DNA of 64,000 bases from contig NC_023749.2 of NCBI RefSeq assembly GCF_000499845.2, positions 33,519,991 to 33,583,990 of the forward strand, written 5' to 3'. Positions 20,733-32,798 of this stretch are shown here, in pieces. Origin of the DNA: Phaseolus vulgaris. Its lineage: Eukaryota > Streptophyta > Magnoliopsida > Fabales > Fabaceae. The notes below the pieces were generated by a model. The model searched no databases. It saw nothing but the letters and a program-made list of their open reading frames with translations, and was not told the origin of the DNA. Within the stretch, counting starts at the first letter, position 1. Every line of letters starts with the position of its first letter. The position numbers and the translations under genes were made by a program.

Positions 20733-21892
20733 CTACTGATCCTTGTAGTAAAGCTCTGCAAGTTGTGCCTGAACCCCTTCAATCTGATCATCAAGGTGTT
20801 GAAACCTTGCATGAGTAGTCTCAAAGTATGCCCTTTGTTCTGCAGACATTACATCAAGACGATACAACACTTGCCTTTCAAACATAGACATTGGTTCTCC
20901 TCGGTATTATGGAGCTTGATAGGCAACTATGGCATTTGCAGCAGCTTCCTCATGCACACTGGGTAGCAGGTGAGTCATCATCCATAGGAACAACTTCATC
21001 CTCATCCTCATTGTGGAGGTTTGATGCCTCATGTTCTGCTTGAGGGTCCTTCCCTTTGAGAACCACCCACTTGTCCTCAATTTTGTGAAAACCCATTTTG
21101 GTGAGAGTTGAGGTATCAATCTCACTTACAGCCTTGATAGGGTTGTTTCTCTCATTTGTAACATCAATACCAAAGTAATCAATCAATTTGGAAACAATTA
21201 TAGCATAGGGAAAGCGGTAATCAGCCAACCTTTTTTATTTGAGCATGTGTTCATTGATAATGAAAACCCAGTTTACCTTAATCTGGTTCATGATGCAATA
21301 TAGGAGAATTAGATCCTCTTCATGTAAGACAACATGGTTTGTTCCTCTTGGAATAAGTTGCCATGCTATGATGTAGGCAACTAGGCGTGGAGTGAGGTTC
21401 AAGTGCCCTGCATGGAACCTGTTTATACTCTCTGTAGGATTCCTCATGCAGCTTTTATAGTATTGCAGCTTGTTGAATTCTTGGATTCCACTGGTGTTTC
21501 CCTTTCCTACTTTCAGTCCAACATACTTTATTCCAGCCACAGAATTCCACACCTCACTTGTGATCTTCATCTTGGTCCCTTTCACATAAGAGACAACATT
21601 CTTTCCATCCAATGTGAGGTTAGTGTAAAACACCTTAACCAAGTCAGGATATACATTACCCGTTAATTCCAGCAGCTTTTTCAGTTTCTAGTGCTTCAAC
21701 ACAGCCCTTGTTTCTTCCAATTTTTCAGATTTCAGCCAGTTGAAATCCAGCACCTTGGGTATATAAATATGCTTTCTGCTTGTTTCGTGGATGTATTGCT
21801 TCTTCATTTCCAGCAAACCAACCTTCTAGTACACCTTGAGAGGTGGTTTGCTTTCCCTTGCTTTTCTGTTTTTGTCTTGAAGACGAAGCCAT
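20733..21892 (-). pseudogene. Extra ORF downstream of pol in Sirevirus C (plant transposon protein-like), broken
   Basis: It starts at the minus-strand ATG 21892-21890 and ends at TAG 20735-20733. It is the decayed counterpart of the frame at 52498-53589: FHAGHLNLTPRLVAYIIAWQLIPRGTN, VFIINEHMLK and YRFPYAIIVSKLIDYFG are shared, but stops and frameshifts split it near 21660, 21240 and 20950. It has the same orientation as pol and sits where env-like genes occur in some Sireviruses, but shows no signal peptide or membrane span. Confidence 0.75.
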
Positions 21893-22300
21893 GGTTGAAC
21901 CAGAAAATATCTCTTGTTTCTAATGGTGAGAATCAAAGAGAGGCAGCCAATGTGGGTAGCAAATATTCACACAGATTTATAGCAAAATAAATGGATTGAT
22001 ATGGCAGTTATGAGTGGATATGCATGAAGATTTTATGCTCTGAATTTGTGCAGAGAATCTTTGAAAATATGCACCAAATATTTAGGGTCACGATGCATAC
22101 ACTCAAACCTTTATTGAGCACCCAAACCATCAAATCGGTTACATAACCATGACCAAAAACCGTCAAAGGTACAGAGGTTAATGCCTAGTAGGTCAGTCAA
22201 GCAGTCAAAGATCACAATTTCTCTTTCCTAGTCATAAATGCATATCAGTACAGAAAATAAACACATTCAATTACGAATAAACAGATTTAATTTTTCACTG
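21893..22300. other. Spacer between pol and extra ORF in Sirevirus C
   Basis: About 400 bp with no coding signal. It carries AATAAACAGATTTAATTTTTC-like motif copies near 22257-22295, conserved in E at about 53950-53990. Confidence 0.7.
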
Positions 22301-23782
22301 CTAGGCACAATTGACATTTATAATACCCAATTCACTAAGCAGAAAATTAAACCTATCTTTGGCTAATGGTTTTGTGAACAAATCAGCAAGTTGTAAATCA
22401 GTACCAATGAACTTAATATCACATGTTCCATTAGATATGTGTTCCCTTAGAAAGTGATGCCTAATTTCAATGTGTTTGGTTCTTGAATGCATGACAGGAT
22501 TTTTGGTTAAGTTGATTGCACTTGTATTATCACACAGCAGAGGTATATGGTTAAGTAAGATACCAAAATCATTTAATTGTTGTCTTAGCCATATAGTTTG
22601 AGCAGAGCAACTCCCTGCTGCAATGTATTCTGCTTCAGCAGTGGAGAGAGCTACACAAGCCTGCTTTTTGCATTGCCATGAGATCAAGCTTGATCCTAGC
22701 AAATGACAGGTTCCACTTGTGCTCTTCCTATCAATTTTGCAACCTGTAAAATATGAATCAGAATATCCAGTTAAACTTAATGAAATATTACCTGGATACC
22801 ACAAGCCAACTTCTTTAGTTCTTTGCAAATACTTCAAAATCCTTTTGACAGCATTGTAGTGTGATTCTTTAGGAGCAGATTGAAACCTTGCACACATGCA
22901 CACTGCAAACATTATGTCTGGCCTGCTGGCAGTGAGATACAATAGTGATCCTATGAGTCCTCTGTATTTGCTTTTATCAACAGAAATTCCAGCTTCATAA
23001 TGATCCAAATGACAGCTTGTTGAGAAGGGTGTGCTGATTGGTTTACACTTGTCCATTTCAAATTTCTTCAACAGATCCTTGCAATACTTAGCTTGACTTA
23101 AGAAAATGCCATCCTTGAGTTGTTTGACCTGCAAGCCTAGAAAATAGTTCAACTCACCCATCATTGACATTTCAAACTCACTCTTCATGACTTTCACGAA
23201 AGCTTCACACAATTCTCCATTGTTTGATCCAAAAATGATATCATCCACATATACTTGTACTAGAATTGAGTCATCTCCTTTATTCTTAATGAACAAGGTC
23301 TTATCTGATGTGCCTCTGCCATAGCCTTGTGAGGTGAGAAAATCACTTAGCCTCTCATACCATTGCCTAGGAGCTTGCTTGAGTCCATAGAGAGCCTTTT
23401 GGAGTTTGAACACATATTCTGGATGTTGATGGTCTTCAAAACCTGGTGGTTGTGAAACAAAAACCTTTTCATTTATATAACCATTTAGAAAGGCACTCTT
23501 CACATCCATTTGAAATAGCTTGAACCCTTTGATGCAGGAGAAGGCAAGCAGCAATCTAACAGCTTCTAACCGAGCCACTGGTGCATAGGTCTCATCATAG
23601 TCTATCCCTTCTTCTTGATTGTACCCTTTAGCTACAAGCCTAGCCTTGTTTCTGGTGATCACTCCATGCTCATCCATCTTGTTTCTAAATACCCATTTTG
23701 TCCCAATTATATTCATCTCAGGTATTCTAGGTACAAGAGTCCAGACCTCATTAAAAGCAAATTGATTCAGTTCCTCTTGCAT
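22301..23782 (-). pseudogene. Copia reverse transcriptase-RNase H of Sirevirus C
   Basis: 493 open residues. RT motifs [60 protein letters not shown] and catalytic YVDDIIFGS are followed by copia RNase H (GYSDS ... [24 protein letters not shown]) and the C-terminal DLFTKPL. All catalytic motifs are present. The frame is cut off upstream by a TAG at 23793-23795 replacing a Trp codon, and the integrase in front is missing, so it is a relic of pol even though this stretch is open. In a working element it makes cDNA in virus-like particles. Confidence 0.9.
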
Positions 23783-23893
23783 AGCTAAAATCTAGTTGCT
23801 GTCCTTGAGAGCTTCATTCAGATTCTTGGGTTCCACTTGAGATACAAAATCCATTGCTTCACAGAAGTTGTTCAAGGATTTACTAGTTGATAC

Positions 23894-24544
23894 TCATTTC
23901 TCAATGTTCCCAATGACATTATCAAGGGTTAAGTCTCTTGGGGTTTTCCACTCTTTTGGCAAACCTGCAGCTGCAGTAGATTCTTTCACACAAGCATCAC
24001 AAAGCTTGTTGTCCTGAAATTTAATGTTAGGTAAACTAGAAACTAAATCTTTAGATTTCAATTTATTCAAGTGATTTGTGTGTATGTGAGCTAACCTCCT
24101 GTGCCAAAGGCAAGACTCATCACTTCTGGACAGCAAACACTCATTTGAAGAGTTAGTTTCCATGATATTCAGCAGATATATGTTATTCACTCTCTTACTA
24201 GTAAACAGTACCTTACTAGATGAATTACTTGAGATTGTGCAGCCTTTTGACTCAAAGTTCACCTTGTATCCTTTGTCACAAAGCTGACTTATGCTGAGAA
24301 GACTATGCTTGAGTCCTTCTACATACAACACATTCTCAATGGTTGTTGAGTTCCCTGTTCCAACAGTGCCTCTGCCTAAAATCCTCCCTCGGTTATTATC
24401 ACCATAGGTTACATGTCCTTCTGCTTTGAGCTTCAAGCTAGTAAACTTTGTAAGATCTCCAGTCATATACTTGGAACAGCCACTGTCCAAGTACCACTGG
24501 TTTTTCTTGCTGCCAATCTGCAAAACAGAATAAAAATGATACAA
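23894..24544 (-). pseudogene. Protease and integrase zinc finger of Sirevirus C, catalytic integrase deleted
   Basis: It contains the aspartic protease (WYLDSGCSKYMTGD), the GAG-pre-integrase region and the HHCC finger (WHRRLAHIHTNHL ... LCDACVK). The frame then jumps straight to [28 protein letters not shown], the linker before RT. Comparison with E (55756-56979) shows that the whole integrase core and most of the linker are gone. The junction lies at about 23990, where both parents share a short TCTT/TTT run, consistent with a small-homology deletion. The frame is preserved across the junction. Confidence 0.88.
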
Positions 24545-24578
24545 ATGGTACCCTTTTCAGTATAGGGTCCAGCACAGA

Positions 24579-24944
24579 TTAAAACCTTCTCTTTGGTAGC
24601 CATTTTGCTAAGTTCTTAGGCACAAGATGCTTTCTAGCAATGCAAGACCTAGAGGTATGACCAGATTTCATGCAGTAAAAACAGGTTACATGAGATGCCT
24701 TTTTGTCACTGTTAAAAGCTGAAAAAACTGATTTTGCTGGAACAAAAAAACTTGAAAGCTTTTTGACATTGGTTACATTTCCAGGGGTATAACCAAGACC
24801 ATTCTTATTGAAAACAACATTCTGTGAGCCAAGGAAAGACTCAAGGTTTTCTCTTCCCTTGGTGAAATTGGAAAGGGTTTTCAGCAAATACTCCACTTGT
24901 TTTTCCAATTTTTTTGCAGTTTTCACAGGTTTTAATAGAGGCAT
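24579..24944 (-). pseudogene. Gag C-terminus of Sirevirus C
   Basis: KLEKQVEYLLKTLSNF, then ENLESFLGSQNVVFNKNGLGYTPG and the second zinc knuckle CFYCMKSGHTSRSC, ending WLPKRRF. It is separated from the rest of Gag by an extra T in a T-run near 24905. As in E, pol begins in another frame overlapping this end (ATG at 24603). Confidence 0.85.
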
Positions 24945-25928
24945 GCAAGCATGTTAGTTCAAGGTTTACCAAATCTGTTTTGGCTTTATGCAATTCTTCC
25001 TCAAGTGTGTTTACTTTAGGTGCAAGCACATTATTTACCTTTTGCAGCTTATTGCATATTACAGCTAGCCTATTTGCTTCATCATGAGTTTCCTTGAAAG
25101 CAGCAAGCAATTGATCATAGTTATCTGAATCCATAGAGAAATCACTTACTGAATCAGAGATTGACTCCTCATCCTTCATCATGAAGCACAGATTGTTTTC
25201 CTCATCTTCTGTTGAAGACCTGCTGGTTGAAGATACTTCATTTTCCTCCCATGAGATGTAAGCTCTTCTTCCCTTGTTCCTTTCAAATTTCTTGTTGGCA
25301 GATTTGTCCTTTGTTTGATTATCTGGACAATCTGTTTTGATGTGTCCTGTTTTGCCACAGCCAAAACAAGTATATTTAGAGGAATTTGAATCATTGGGTT
25401 TAGGATACCTTCTTTTCTGCTGGTTCCTATTTCTGCTTTTCTTCCTCAGGAATTTGCTGAATCTTTTTGTAAGAAGGCTGATTGTGTCATCATCTTCAGC
25501 ATCTTCTTTTTCCTCCTTGATCTCATCCAGTTCAGTAGCTTTCAGTGCAAGACCTTTGGGTTTTCTCTCTGTTGTTTCCTGCTCTTTGAGTCTTTTGAGC
25601 TCTAGCTCATGCTCCATTAGCTTTCCAAACAGTGCAGCAGTTCCCAACTTTGACAGATCACGACTTTCAGATATGGCAGTCACCTTTGGTTGCCAGCTTC
25701 TGTCGAGGCACTTCAATATCTTTATGTTGAGTTCCTCTCTGTCAAATTCTTTTCCCAAACCAGTGAGGTGATTCACAATATGGGTGAACCTTTTCTGCAC
25801 ATCAGCAATGCTCCCCTCGGGTTGCATTCTGAACAGTTCATATTCTTGGATGAGAGCATGTTTTCTTGACCTCTTCACATCTTCAGTGCCCTCATGAGTG
25901 ACTTCTAGGACTTCCCACATCTCCTTAG
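24841..25928 (-). pseudogene. Gag central part of Sirevirus C
   Basis: From SAKEMWEVLEVTHEG (at the B insertion) through the UBN2-like Gag domain (RKHALIQEYELFRMQ ... KILKCLDRSWQPKVTAI), a charged coiled-coil-rich stretch and the first zinc knuckle CFGCGKTGHIKTDCP, to the frameshift near 24905. An open frame continues rightward to 26151, but that part is element B's LTR read by chance. The Gag N-terminus lies at 38175-38485 on the other side of B. Confidence 0.88.
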
Positions 25929-25933
25929 CTGAC

Positions 25934-26845
25934 TGTACCGCCCAGGTAGTCGGAATTGATGACATGGCCGCAAGCAATAGTATAGGCGTGTTGAACGAGA
26001 CACCTGGCTGGTAGAAGGGAAGGACGTTCGGAGGCTCGTGTGATCGCCAGTCGTTAAGTTGGCGTGCCCCGATCTCTAGCATACCTAAACCGGCGGTCAC
26101 CAAGTTTGTGTTGTAGTCGCCAGGTGCGAACCCTGGCCGAAAGGATGACATCGCCGAAGGATCAGGAAAGCTTGTTCCAGGCTTTCAAAGCAAAGGATGA
26201 AGTCGTCAGATGGTCATTCCCTAGCTGGCCAGAGGTTGAGGTCGGGGAACAGCTTACCCGAGCATGCACAGTGAAGTAAGTAAAGTAGAATATAATGGCG
26301 GCCGGCGAGACCACAGGGAAGGTGTGTATGAAGACACTCGTACTCGCCACGCAGAAGAGATCGCGCTCCAAGGCAGTTATACGCTGAGTTGCTTCCTGCA
26401 TAAGTAACTTAGTCAAAAAGCCTGAAGAGTAAGAGGTGACGCTCAAGTCAAGGATGCTCCAGATGGTGACACGTGTACAGCTGGATGCGAGCCACGTGTC
26501 CAGATGTGTAACTGTCAGGAGAGAGAGAAAGTGCATAGGTATATAAGGGATCCTAACGAACTTCTGAGGTACGCGCGTCTTAGAATACTTCTTTTACGCT
26601 TGCGAGAACTTGAGTACGCTGAGAGAGAACATTACACGGTTCCTGAAGTTCTTAGTTTTCTCTTAGTATTTTGGTGGTTCAGTCGCTGACTTGGGCGTCG
26701 GAGCGCGATCGGCCGCAGCGGCGCCGTTCTGTCTTTTGCAGGTTCTTGATGTGAATCAAGGAGAAGGACGGAAGCTAGCACGGCGCAAAGTCGATCCAGA
26801 TTTGACGAGGCAAGGCTCTTGCGTTTTGGTCAACATGCATGATCA
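25934..26845 (+). repeat. 5' LTR of Tat element B (912 bp)
   Basis: TGTACCGCCCAGG...CATGATCA. A TATATAAGG box at 26540-26548 suggests a transcription start near 26570. Two ACGTG cores (GACACGTGTAC at 26468 and CCACGTGTCC at 26492) lie about 50-75 bp upstream of it. A GTGCCCCGATCTCTAGC segment present here is missing from the right LTR. Confidence 0.93.
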
Positions 26846-26847
26846 TC

Positions 26848-26866
26848 AGGCGCCCACCGTGGGGCC
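26848..26866 (+). other. Primer binding site of element B
   Basis: AGGCGCCCACCGTGGGGCC two bases after the LTR; the same as element A's PBS except for the first base. The leader to the Gag ATG (26867-27382) is about 516 bp with no coding content. Confidence 0.8.
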
Positions 26867-27382
26867 GTGTTAAACCTGTCCCCATCCACAACGTGAGTTC
26901 TTGAAGTTTCAGTAGTTTCTGTGTGGTTGTGTGCTGGTGAACCATTTTCCGCCGTTCGTTCAAGTTGTTGTTCGGTAAATTCGTGTTTTTCACCGTTCAT
27001 TTGAGTCTTGTTCGGTGAATTCGAGGCTTCTACCGTTGTTCGAGTTTTAATCGGCGGAGTGAGGTTTTGCACTGTTCGTTCAAGCTTTCGATCGGTTTTC
27101 TTGGAGTTTCTTGCCGTTCGCGCGGTGTTCAATCGGCCGTTCGGTGTGTTTCTGTTTGATTGCGTTTCTAGTTAGGGAATCGGGGGCTTGCTGAAGAAGT
27201 GGTGGTTCTGAGGTAAAGTTGCAAGTTTCTGTGAAGGTTTCGACGTCCGAATCTATTAGCGTGCTGTTGCAATTGCGTTTGCGGAGGTTTTAGGGAGTTT
27301 GAGGACTTCTAACCGGTTGGTTGTTGGATCGATCGTTGCTAGAGGAGATTTTGTTTGTCGAACTTTGGTTTGCTGAGTTTTC

Positions 27383-27580
27383 ATGAGAAAGATGAGAAGC
27401 AACCGTTCAAGTCCAGTTGTGCCAGTTGCTGCTGAAGGCGCCATGACCATGGCGCAGATGATGGAGATCATGCGTGCACTGCAGGCGAATGTGGAGGCCT
27501 CGCGCGTAGAGCAGGCAAAGATGCATGAGGACCTAGTCGCCTCTCAGGCCAGGAATGAAGAGCTCAGCAAAGTGACTTAG
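27383..27580 (+). pseudogene. Gag N-terminus of element B, ended by TAG
   Basis: Begins MRKMRSNRSS, followed by a helical stretch (MTMAQMMEIMRALQANVEASR ... ARNEELSKV), then TAG at 27578-27580. The same frame reopens at once and continues through Gag, so this is a nonsense mutation rather than a separate small gene. Element A has the homologous N-terminus at 9213-9004. Confidence 0.8.
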
Positions 27581-27583
27581 GAG

Positions 27584-29662
27584 TTGCCCCAAGCTCTTCA
27601 GGAGCAGAAGGGCCGCTCGGTCGCTGAAGAGGTCGCGCTGTCGTCGCCACCTCGCGTTTTCCCTATTCCGTTTGCTCAGGCGATCACAGACACGCCTATC
27701 CCTGCGAACGTGGTACCCGTGAAGGCTACTTTCACCGGCATGGAGGATCCTGAGGCACATCTCACCACGTTCCACACGCAGATGATGCTGTCAGGAGGCT
27801 CGGATGCTGTATATTGCAAAATGTTTGTGAGCACGCTCCAGGGAACAGCGCTGGAATGGTTTGTGAGCTTGCCTACCGGTCACATAACCAATTTCCAGCA
27901 GTTTTCGAAGATTTTCGTCGAGCAGTACATTGTGAACAAGGCGCCACCTAGGGTGTCTTACGACCTGTTCGACATAAGGCAATACCAGGGAGAGTCCCTC
28001 AGGGACTATCTGAATCGTTTTGGAGTACAGATGGTCCGCTCGCCTGCGAAAGACGAGGAGATGCTGGTATACACCTTCAAAAAGGGCGTGCTGCCGGGAC
28101 CTTTCTGTGAGGCACTGATCAGGGCTCACCCCGCCACGTTTGCTGAGGTTAGGCGACTTGCGGTGGCCCACATCGCCGACGAAAGTGAGGTCGCCGAGAA
28201 GAGGGGAAGCGTGGCCCCTGCTAGGCCACGCGCCCAGACCAGGATTCACCCACAGAGGGTGCTGGAGACAGCGGCGGCCAAGAGGGATCAAAGGACTCGC
28301 CATCCTTATGATCCGAGGAAAAACAAGGGTAGGGGCCCAGGGTGCCCCAGGGAGTACAATCGCCCGCCAAAGCATAAGTTTGTCATGGGGTTGGCGGACC
28401 TGATCGCCATCCCCAATATAGCAGCCAGGCTCAAGGCACTTGAGAAGGTGGGCGACAAGGTGTTAGGACCAAAACCGGACGCCTGGTGCGAATTCCACCA
28501 GAGTTTTGGTCACACCGTCGATTCATGTTTGGCACTGGGATACCAGCTCGACGACCTGGTCAAGAGCGGCTTCCTGAATGATTACCTGCTGGACAGGAGG
28601 ACGGGGGGCGCGTCGAGCTCCCAGCCGGCGGGTGGTGAGGCTCAGCAGCATGAGATGCCCACTCATGGAGAGATCCAAACCATCGCAGGAGGTTTCTCGG
28701 GTGGAGGATGCACCGCATCACAGAGGAAGAAGTATGCAAGGTCTGTGATGACGGTGGACATGTTCGAGGACCACTCGCCAGATGTAGACATTACGTTCAC
28801 AAGAGAAGATCTCAGGGACGTTGTGCCTCATGACAACGATCCCATAGTTATCTCGCTTGTCACAGCGGGGAGGAAGGTCCACAGGGTACTGGTGGACCAA
28901 GGAAGCTCGGTATATGTTATGTTCTGGCCGACCTTCACACAGCTGCAACTACCCCTTGACCAGCTGAGGCCCTATGGAGGGTGCTTGTATGGGTTCGCTG
29001 GCGATCAGGTGGAGGTTAGGGGGTACATCGAGTTAAGAACTACATTCACGGATGAGGCGGGATCGAGGACGGAGAAAATCAAGTACCTCGTCGTGAATGC
29101 TCCCTCAGCATATAACATTCTGTTGGGAAGACCAACACTCAACAGAATAGGAGTTGTGCCCTCGACCAGGCACATGAAGGTGAAGTTGTCGTCTATGGAG
29201 GGGGTGGTGATCACCATCAAATCTGACCAGAAGGAAGCGAAGAAGTGCTATGAGAATAGCTTGAAGAATAAGAGGTCAGTAAGTTACGTCACGACCACCC
29301 CGCCTCCCGGTGTGAAGCCCAGGTCGACGTTGGTGGAGGCGACCGCCGATAGCGATGTCGTCATGGTAGATGCTGAAGCAAGGGAGGAGAACGCCGGTCG
29401 GGAAGAAGAGGTGAGGAACCGCCCAGAGGAATCGAGGGAGCTGGGAATCGCCAAGGCGGTGATCACCAGGGAAACCCGACCCAAGCCCGTCGAGGAGTGG
29501 CTCGAAAGGGAGATCGGGGGAAAAATCTTCAAGCTGGGAAGATCTTTGGAGGCTGAACTCCAAGATCAGATCGCCAAGGTGATAGAGCGGCATCTGGATC
29601 TTTTGCATGGTCTGCTTCAGACATGCCGGGAATCGACCCAGACTTCTTGTGCCATCACCTAG
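27584..29662 (+). pseudogene. Gag-protease of Tat element B
   Basis: 692 residues. The Ty3-type Gag domain is GMEDPEAHLTTFHTQMM ... DLFDIRQYQGESLRDYLNRFG. It is followed by a basic linker (YDPRKNKGRGPG), the Tat zinc-knuckle variant WCEFHQSFGHTVDSC, and an aspartic protease with VDQGSS near 28893. The frame slips near 29595 and ends at 29662; the following 29623 frame picks up the linker MPGIDPDFLCHHLAMD and RT. Gag packages the RNA and the protease matures the polyprotein in a live element. The frameshift lies where element A is still in frame, so it is a lesion of this copy. Confidence 0.88.
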
Positions 29663-31377
29663 CAATGGACAACCAGGTCAGACCAGTGCGGCAGAGAAGA
29701 AGGAAGTTTAACGAGGAGAGGAGGCAGGCGATCAGGGATGAAACACAGAAGCTCCTCGCCGTAGGCCATGTCAGGGAAGTTCAGTACCCTGAGTGGTTGG
29801 CCAATGTCGTGCTGGTGAAGAAAAGCAATGGGAAGTGGCGCATGTGCGTCGACTTCACTGATCTGAACAAGGCTTGCCCAAAGGATTCGTATCCTTTGCC
29901 AAGCATAGATGCCCTGGTCGACAGTGCTGCAGGGTGTAAGTTGCTGAGTTTCCTGGACGCCTTCTCGGGGTACAACCAGATAAAAATGCATCCTATGGAT
30001 GAAGAGAAGACCGCCTTCATGACCGAGAGATCGTGCTACTGCTACAAAGTGATGCCCTTTGGGCTGAAGAACGCGGGGGCCACGTACCAAAGATTGATGG
30101 GTAGGGTACTTGCACCAATGCTGGGAAGGAATGTGCAAGCGTATGTGGATGATATTGTCGTGACCTCGCCGGAAACGAGCAAGCACGTTGCGGACCTGGA
30201 GGAGTTGTTCACCACAATCGCCAAGTTCAGGTTGAAGCTGAACCCCGAGAAGTGCATTTTTGGCGTGGTGGCAGGGAAGTTCTTGGGATTCCTCTTGACT
30301 GAAAGAGGAATAGAGGCAAATCCTGATAAGTGTGCGGCCATCTTGGCGATGAGGAGCCCGGCTACCGTGAAGGAGGTGCAGCAGCTTACAGGTCGGATGG
30401 CAGCCCTGTCTCGTTTCGTGTTGGCTAGCGGAGAGAAAGGCCATCCGTACTTCCAGTGTTTAAGGCAAAACAATAAGTTTGCTTGGACAAAGGAGTGCGA
30501 AGAGGCCTTCGTTAAGCTTAAAGAGTACCTGGCGAGCCCGCCGGTTTTGTGCAAACCGTTGGTGGGAACCCCTCTCAGGTTGTATTTTGCTGTGACTGAG
30601 AGGGCGATGAGTGCGGTGCTCCCCCAAGACCAAGACCAGGCTCAGAAGCCTATTTATTTCGTCAGCAAGGTGTTGCAAGGCCCGGAGGTGAGGTATCAGG
30701 CCTTGGAGAAAGCTGCACTGGCTGTGGTATTTTCGGCGAGGAGGTTGCGCCACTATTTTCTTAGTTTTACAATATTGGTGATGACCGATTTGCCCATCCA
30801 GAAAGTGCTGAAGAAGCTTGATGTAGCTGGGAGGATGGTGAAATGGGCGGTGGAGCTGTCGGAGTTCGACATCAAATATGAGCCCCGAGGACCGATCAAG
30901 GGGCAAGTTTTCGCCGATTTCGTGGTCGAGCTCTCGTCGAAGGCAGCACGAGTTGAAGGGGATGGTTTTCGTTGGGTGCTCTCAGTGGACGGATCGTCGA
31001 ACCAGCAGGGTAGCGGTGCTGGGGTCATTCTGGAAGGGCCCAATGGTGTGCTGATTGAACAGTCCCTGAGGTTTGCCTTCAAAGCCAGCAACAATCAAGC
31101 AGAATATGAGGCGCTGATCGCCGGAATCTTGCTGGCCAAGGAGATGGGAGCTAGGGTGATGATGGCTAAGAGTGACTCGCTGTTGGTCACGGGACAAGTA
31201 ACAGGCGAGTTCCAGGCCAAGGATCCACAAATGGCGGCTTACTTAACGTACGTGCAGGAATTGAAGGTTTCCTTTGTCTCCTTTGAAGTGGTGCATGTGC
31301 CCAGAGAGCAGAATGCCCGAGCAGACTTGCTAGCTAAGCTCGCCAGTTCGGGCAAGGGGGTAGGCAGAGGACGGTGA
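29623..31377 (+). pseudogene. Reverse transcriptase, RNase H and archaeal-type RNase H of Tat element B
   Basis: 584 residues with intact motifs: CVDFTDLNKACPKDSYPLP, FLDAFSGYNQIKM, MPFGLKNAGATYQRL and YVDDIVV (RT, about 29820-30160), then gypsy RNase H (YFVSKVLQGPEVRYQALEKAA, about 30655-30780). After a linker comes the second RNase H (SVDGSSN, NQAEYEALIAGI, KSDSLLV, ARADLLAKLA, about 30960-31350). Both frame ends overlap neighbouring frames by a few bases (29623-29662 and 31374-31377) and mark frameshifts. The domain order RT-gRNH-aRNH-INT is diagnostic for Tat. Confidence 0.92.
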
Positions 31378-32798
31378 TCCAGGAAACTCTGAAGATGCCT
31401 AGAGCATTTGTGGCAGACCACATGGTCCTTCAAATAAGCAAGTCGACGGAGAAAGCGGCGAGGAGTCACAGGTCTTTGACTCAGGAAACCTTGAGATCGC
31501 CGAGAATAAGAGCATGTCGGGGGGAGAGGGTGAACATGACGCAGGTCTGCGCTACGCATGAGCCAGACACATGGATAACACAATACCAGCGATGCCTGGC
31601 AGATGGCCTTCTCCCGCTGGATCCGACGGAGGCTAGGAAGATAAAGAAGAACTCCAGCAAGTTCACAATGATTGATGGCGAGTTGTATAGGTTTGGGTTC
31701 ACACACCCACTCCTGGAATGCGTGCACGGAGAGAAATGTACAAGAATTATGGCCGAGCTCCATGAAGGTATATGCGGAAGTCACGTCGGGGGTCGAGCTC
31801 TGGCCGCAAGAACCCTCCGTGCAGGTTACTACTGGCCAACAATGAGGGAGGACTGCAAGAGGTATGCACAGTGTTGCAAGCAATGTCAGCAGCACGCCGA
31901 TTGGCACAAAGCGCCTCCAGAAGAGTTAAAGTCGATTTACAGCCCTTGGCCGTTTCATACATGGGGAATCGACATCCTGGGACCTTTCCCATTGGCGATC
32001 AGGCAGATGAAGTACTTGGTGGTGGCAATTGAATATTTCACCAAGTGGATCGAAGCAGAACCAGTAGCCCAGATCACCGCACACAAGATCGAGAGCTTTG
32101 TGTGGAAGAACATCGTGTGCCGGTTTGGTGTGCCTAAGCGCCTGGTGTCAGACAACGGGACTCAGTTTGCAAGTCACCTGTTGAAGAAGCTGTGCGAAGA
32201 GGTGGGAATTCAACAAGTATTTGCATCCGTCGAGCACCCTCAGACGAATGGCCAAGTAGAGTCCGCCAATCGGGTGTTGCTAAGAGGCTTGAAGAGAAGG
32301 CTGGAGAAAGCCAAAGGATCCTGGGCTGAGGAGGTACCCCGCATAGTTTGGGCGTACCACACCACCGAGCAGTCAGGAACCCATGAGACCCCGTTTAGCC
32401 TGGTCTATGGATGCGACGCAATGATTCCAGTGGAAATCCAGGAGAACTCGCCGAGATTCCAAAAATTTGTAGCAGAAGACTCGAATGAGGAAAGAAGGTT
32501 GAATCTGGATTTGCTGGATGAGGTCAGGGAGGAGACGAGAGTAAAAGCCGAGGCAGTGAAAAGGAGGATTGAACGAAGGTATAACACGAAGGTGATGCCG
32601 AGGCAGTTTAAAGAAGGCGACCTGGTGATGAGGAAGGCCCACCAGTACGAGATGGAAAACAAGTTGTCGCCTAAGTGGACGGGACCGTTCAAAATAACCG
32701 AGGCGCTCGGGAACGGCGCCTACCGCTTAGAAACGTTGGAAGGAGGGGCGATTCCTCGCACTTGGAACGCCACACACCTCAAGTTATATTACAGTTGA
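31374..32798 (+). pseudogene. Integrase of Tat element B
   Basis: 474 open residues, continuing pol after a frameshift near 31370. The HHCC finger is HEGICGSH ... CKQCQQH. The core has Asp in WGIDILGPF, Asp in SDNGTQF and Glu in QVESANR (D,D-35-E spacing), then a C-terminal half with GDLVMRKAHQYE and WTGPFKITEALGNGAYRL, ending KLYYS. There is no chromodomain, as expected for Tat rather than chromoviruses. The domain itself looks complete; it is called a pseudogene only because the polyprotein it belongs to is broken upstream. Confidence 0.88.

Noticed and set aside
24841..26151. A 436-residue open frame on the minus strand starting MSSFRPGFAPGDYN
   Set aside because: Its first ~75 residues are element B's LTR read by chance; the real Gag of Sirevirus C only begins at the insertion point (25928). 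It is a chimeric frame, not a new protein.
26162..26536. Minus-strand frames inside the LTRs of element B (also 37488-38105)
   Set aside because: They occur in both LTRs because the LTRs are repeats, have no domain, and overlap promoter sequence.
9004..27580. An in-frame TAG early in Gag in both Tat elements, suggesting a conserved readthrough codon
   Set aside because: The stops are at different aligned codons (B's TAG lies opposite a Glu codon of A, and A's TAG opposite a Gln codon of B), so they are independent nonsense mutations.
29659..30906. Long minus-strand frames opposite the RT of element B (for example 30444-29659)
   Set aside because: Shadows of the GC-rich pol coding strand; no family resemblance.
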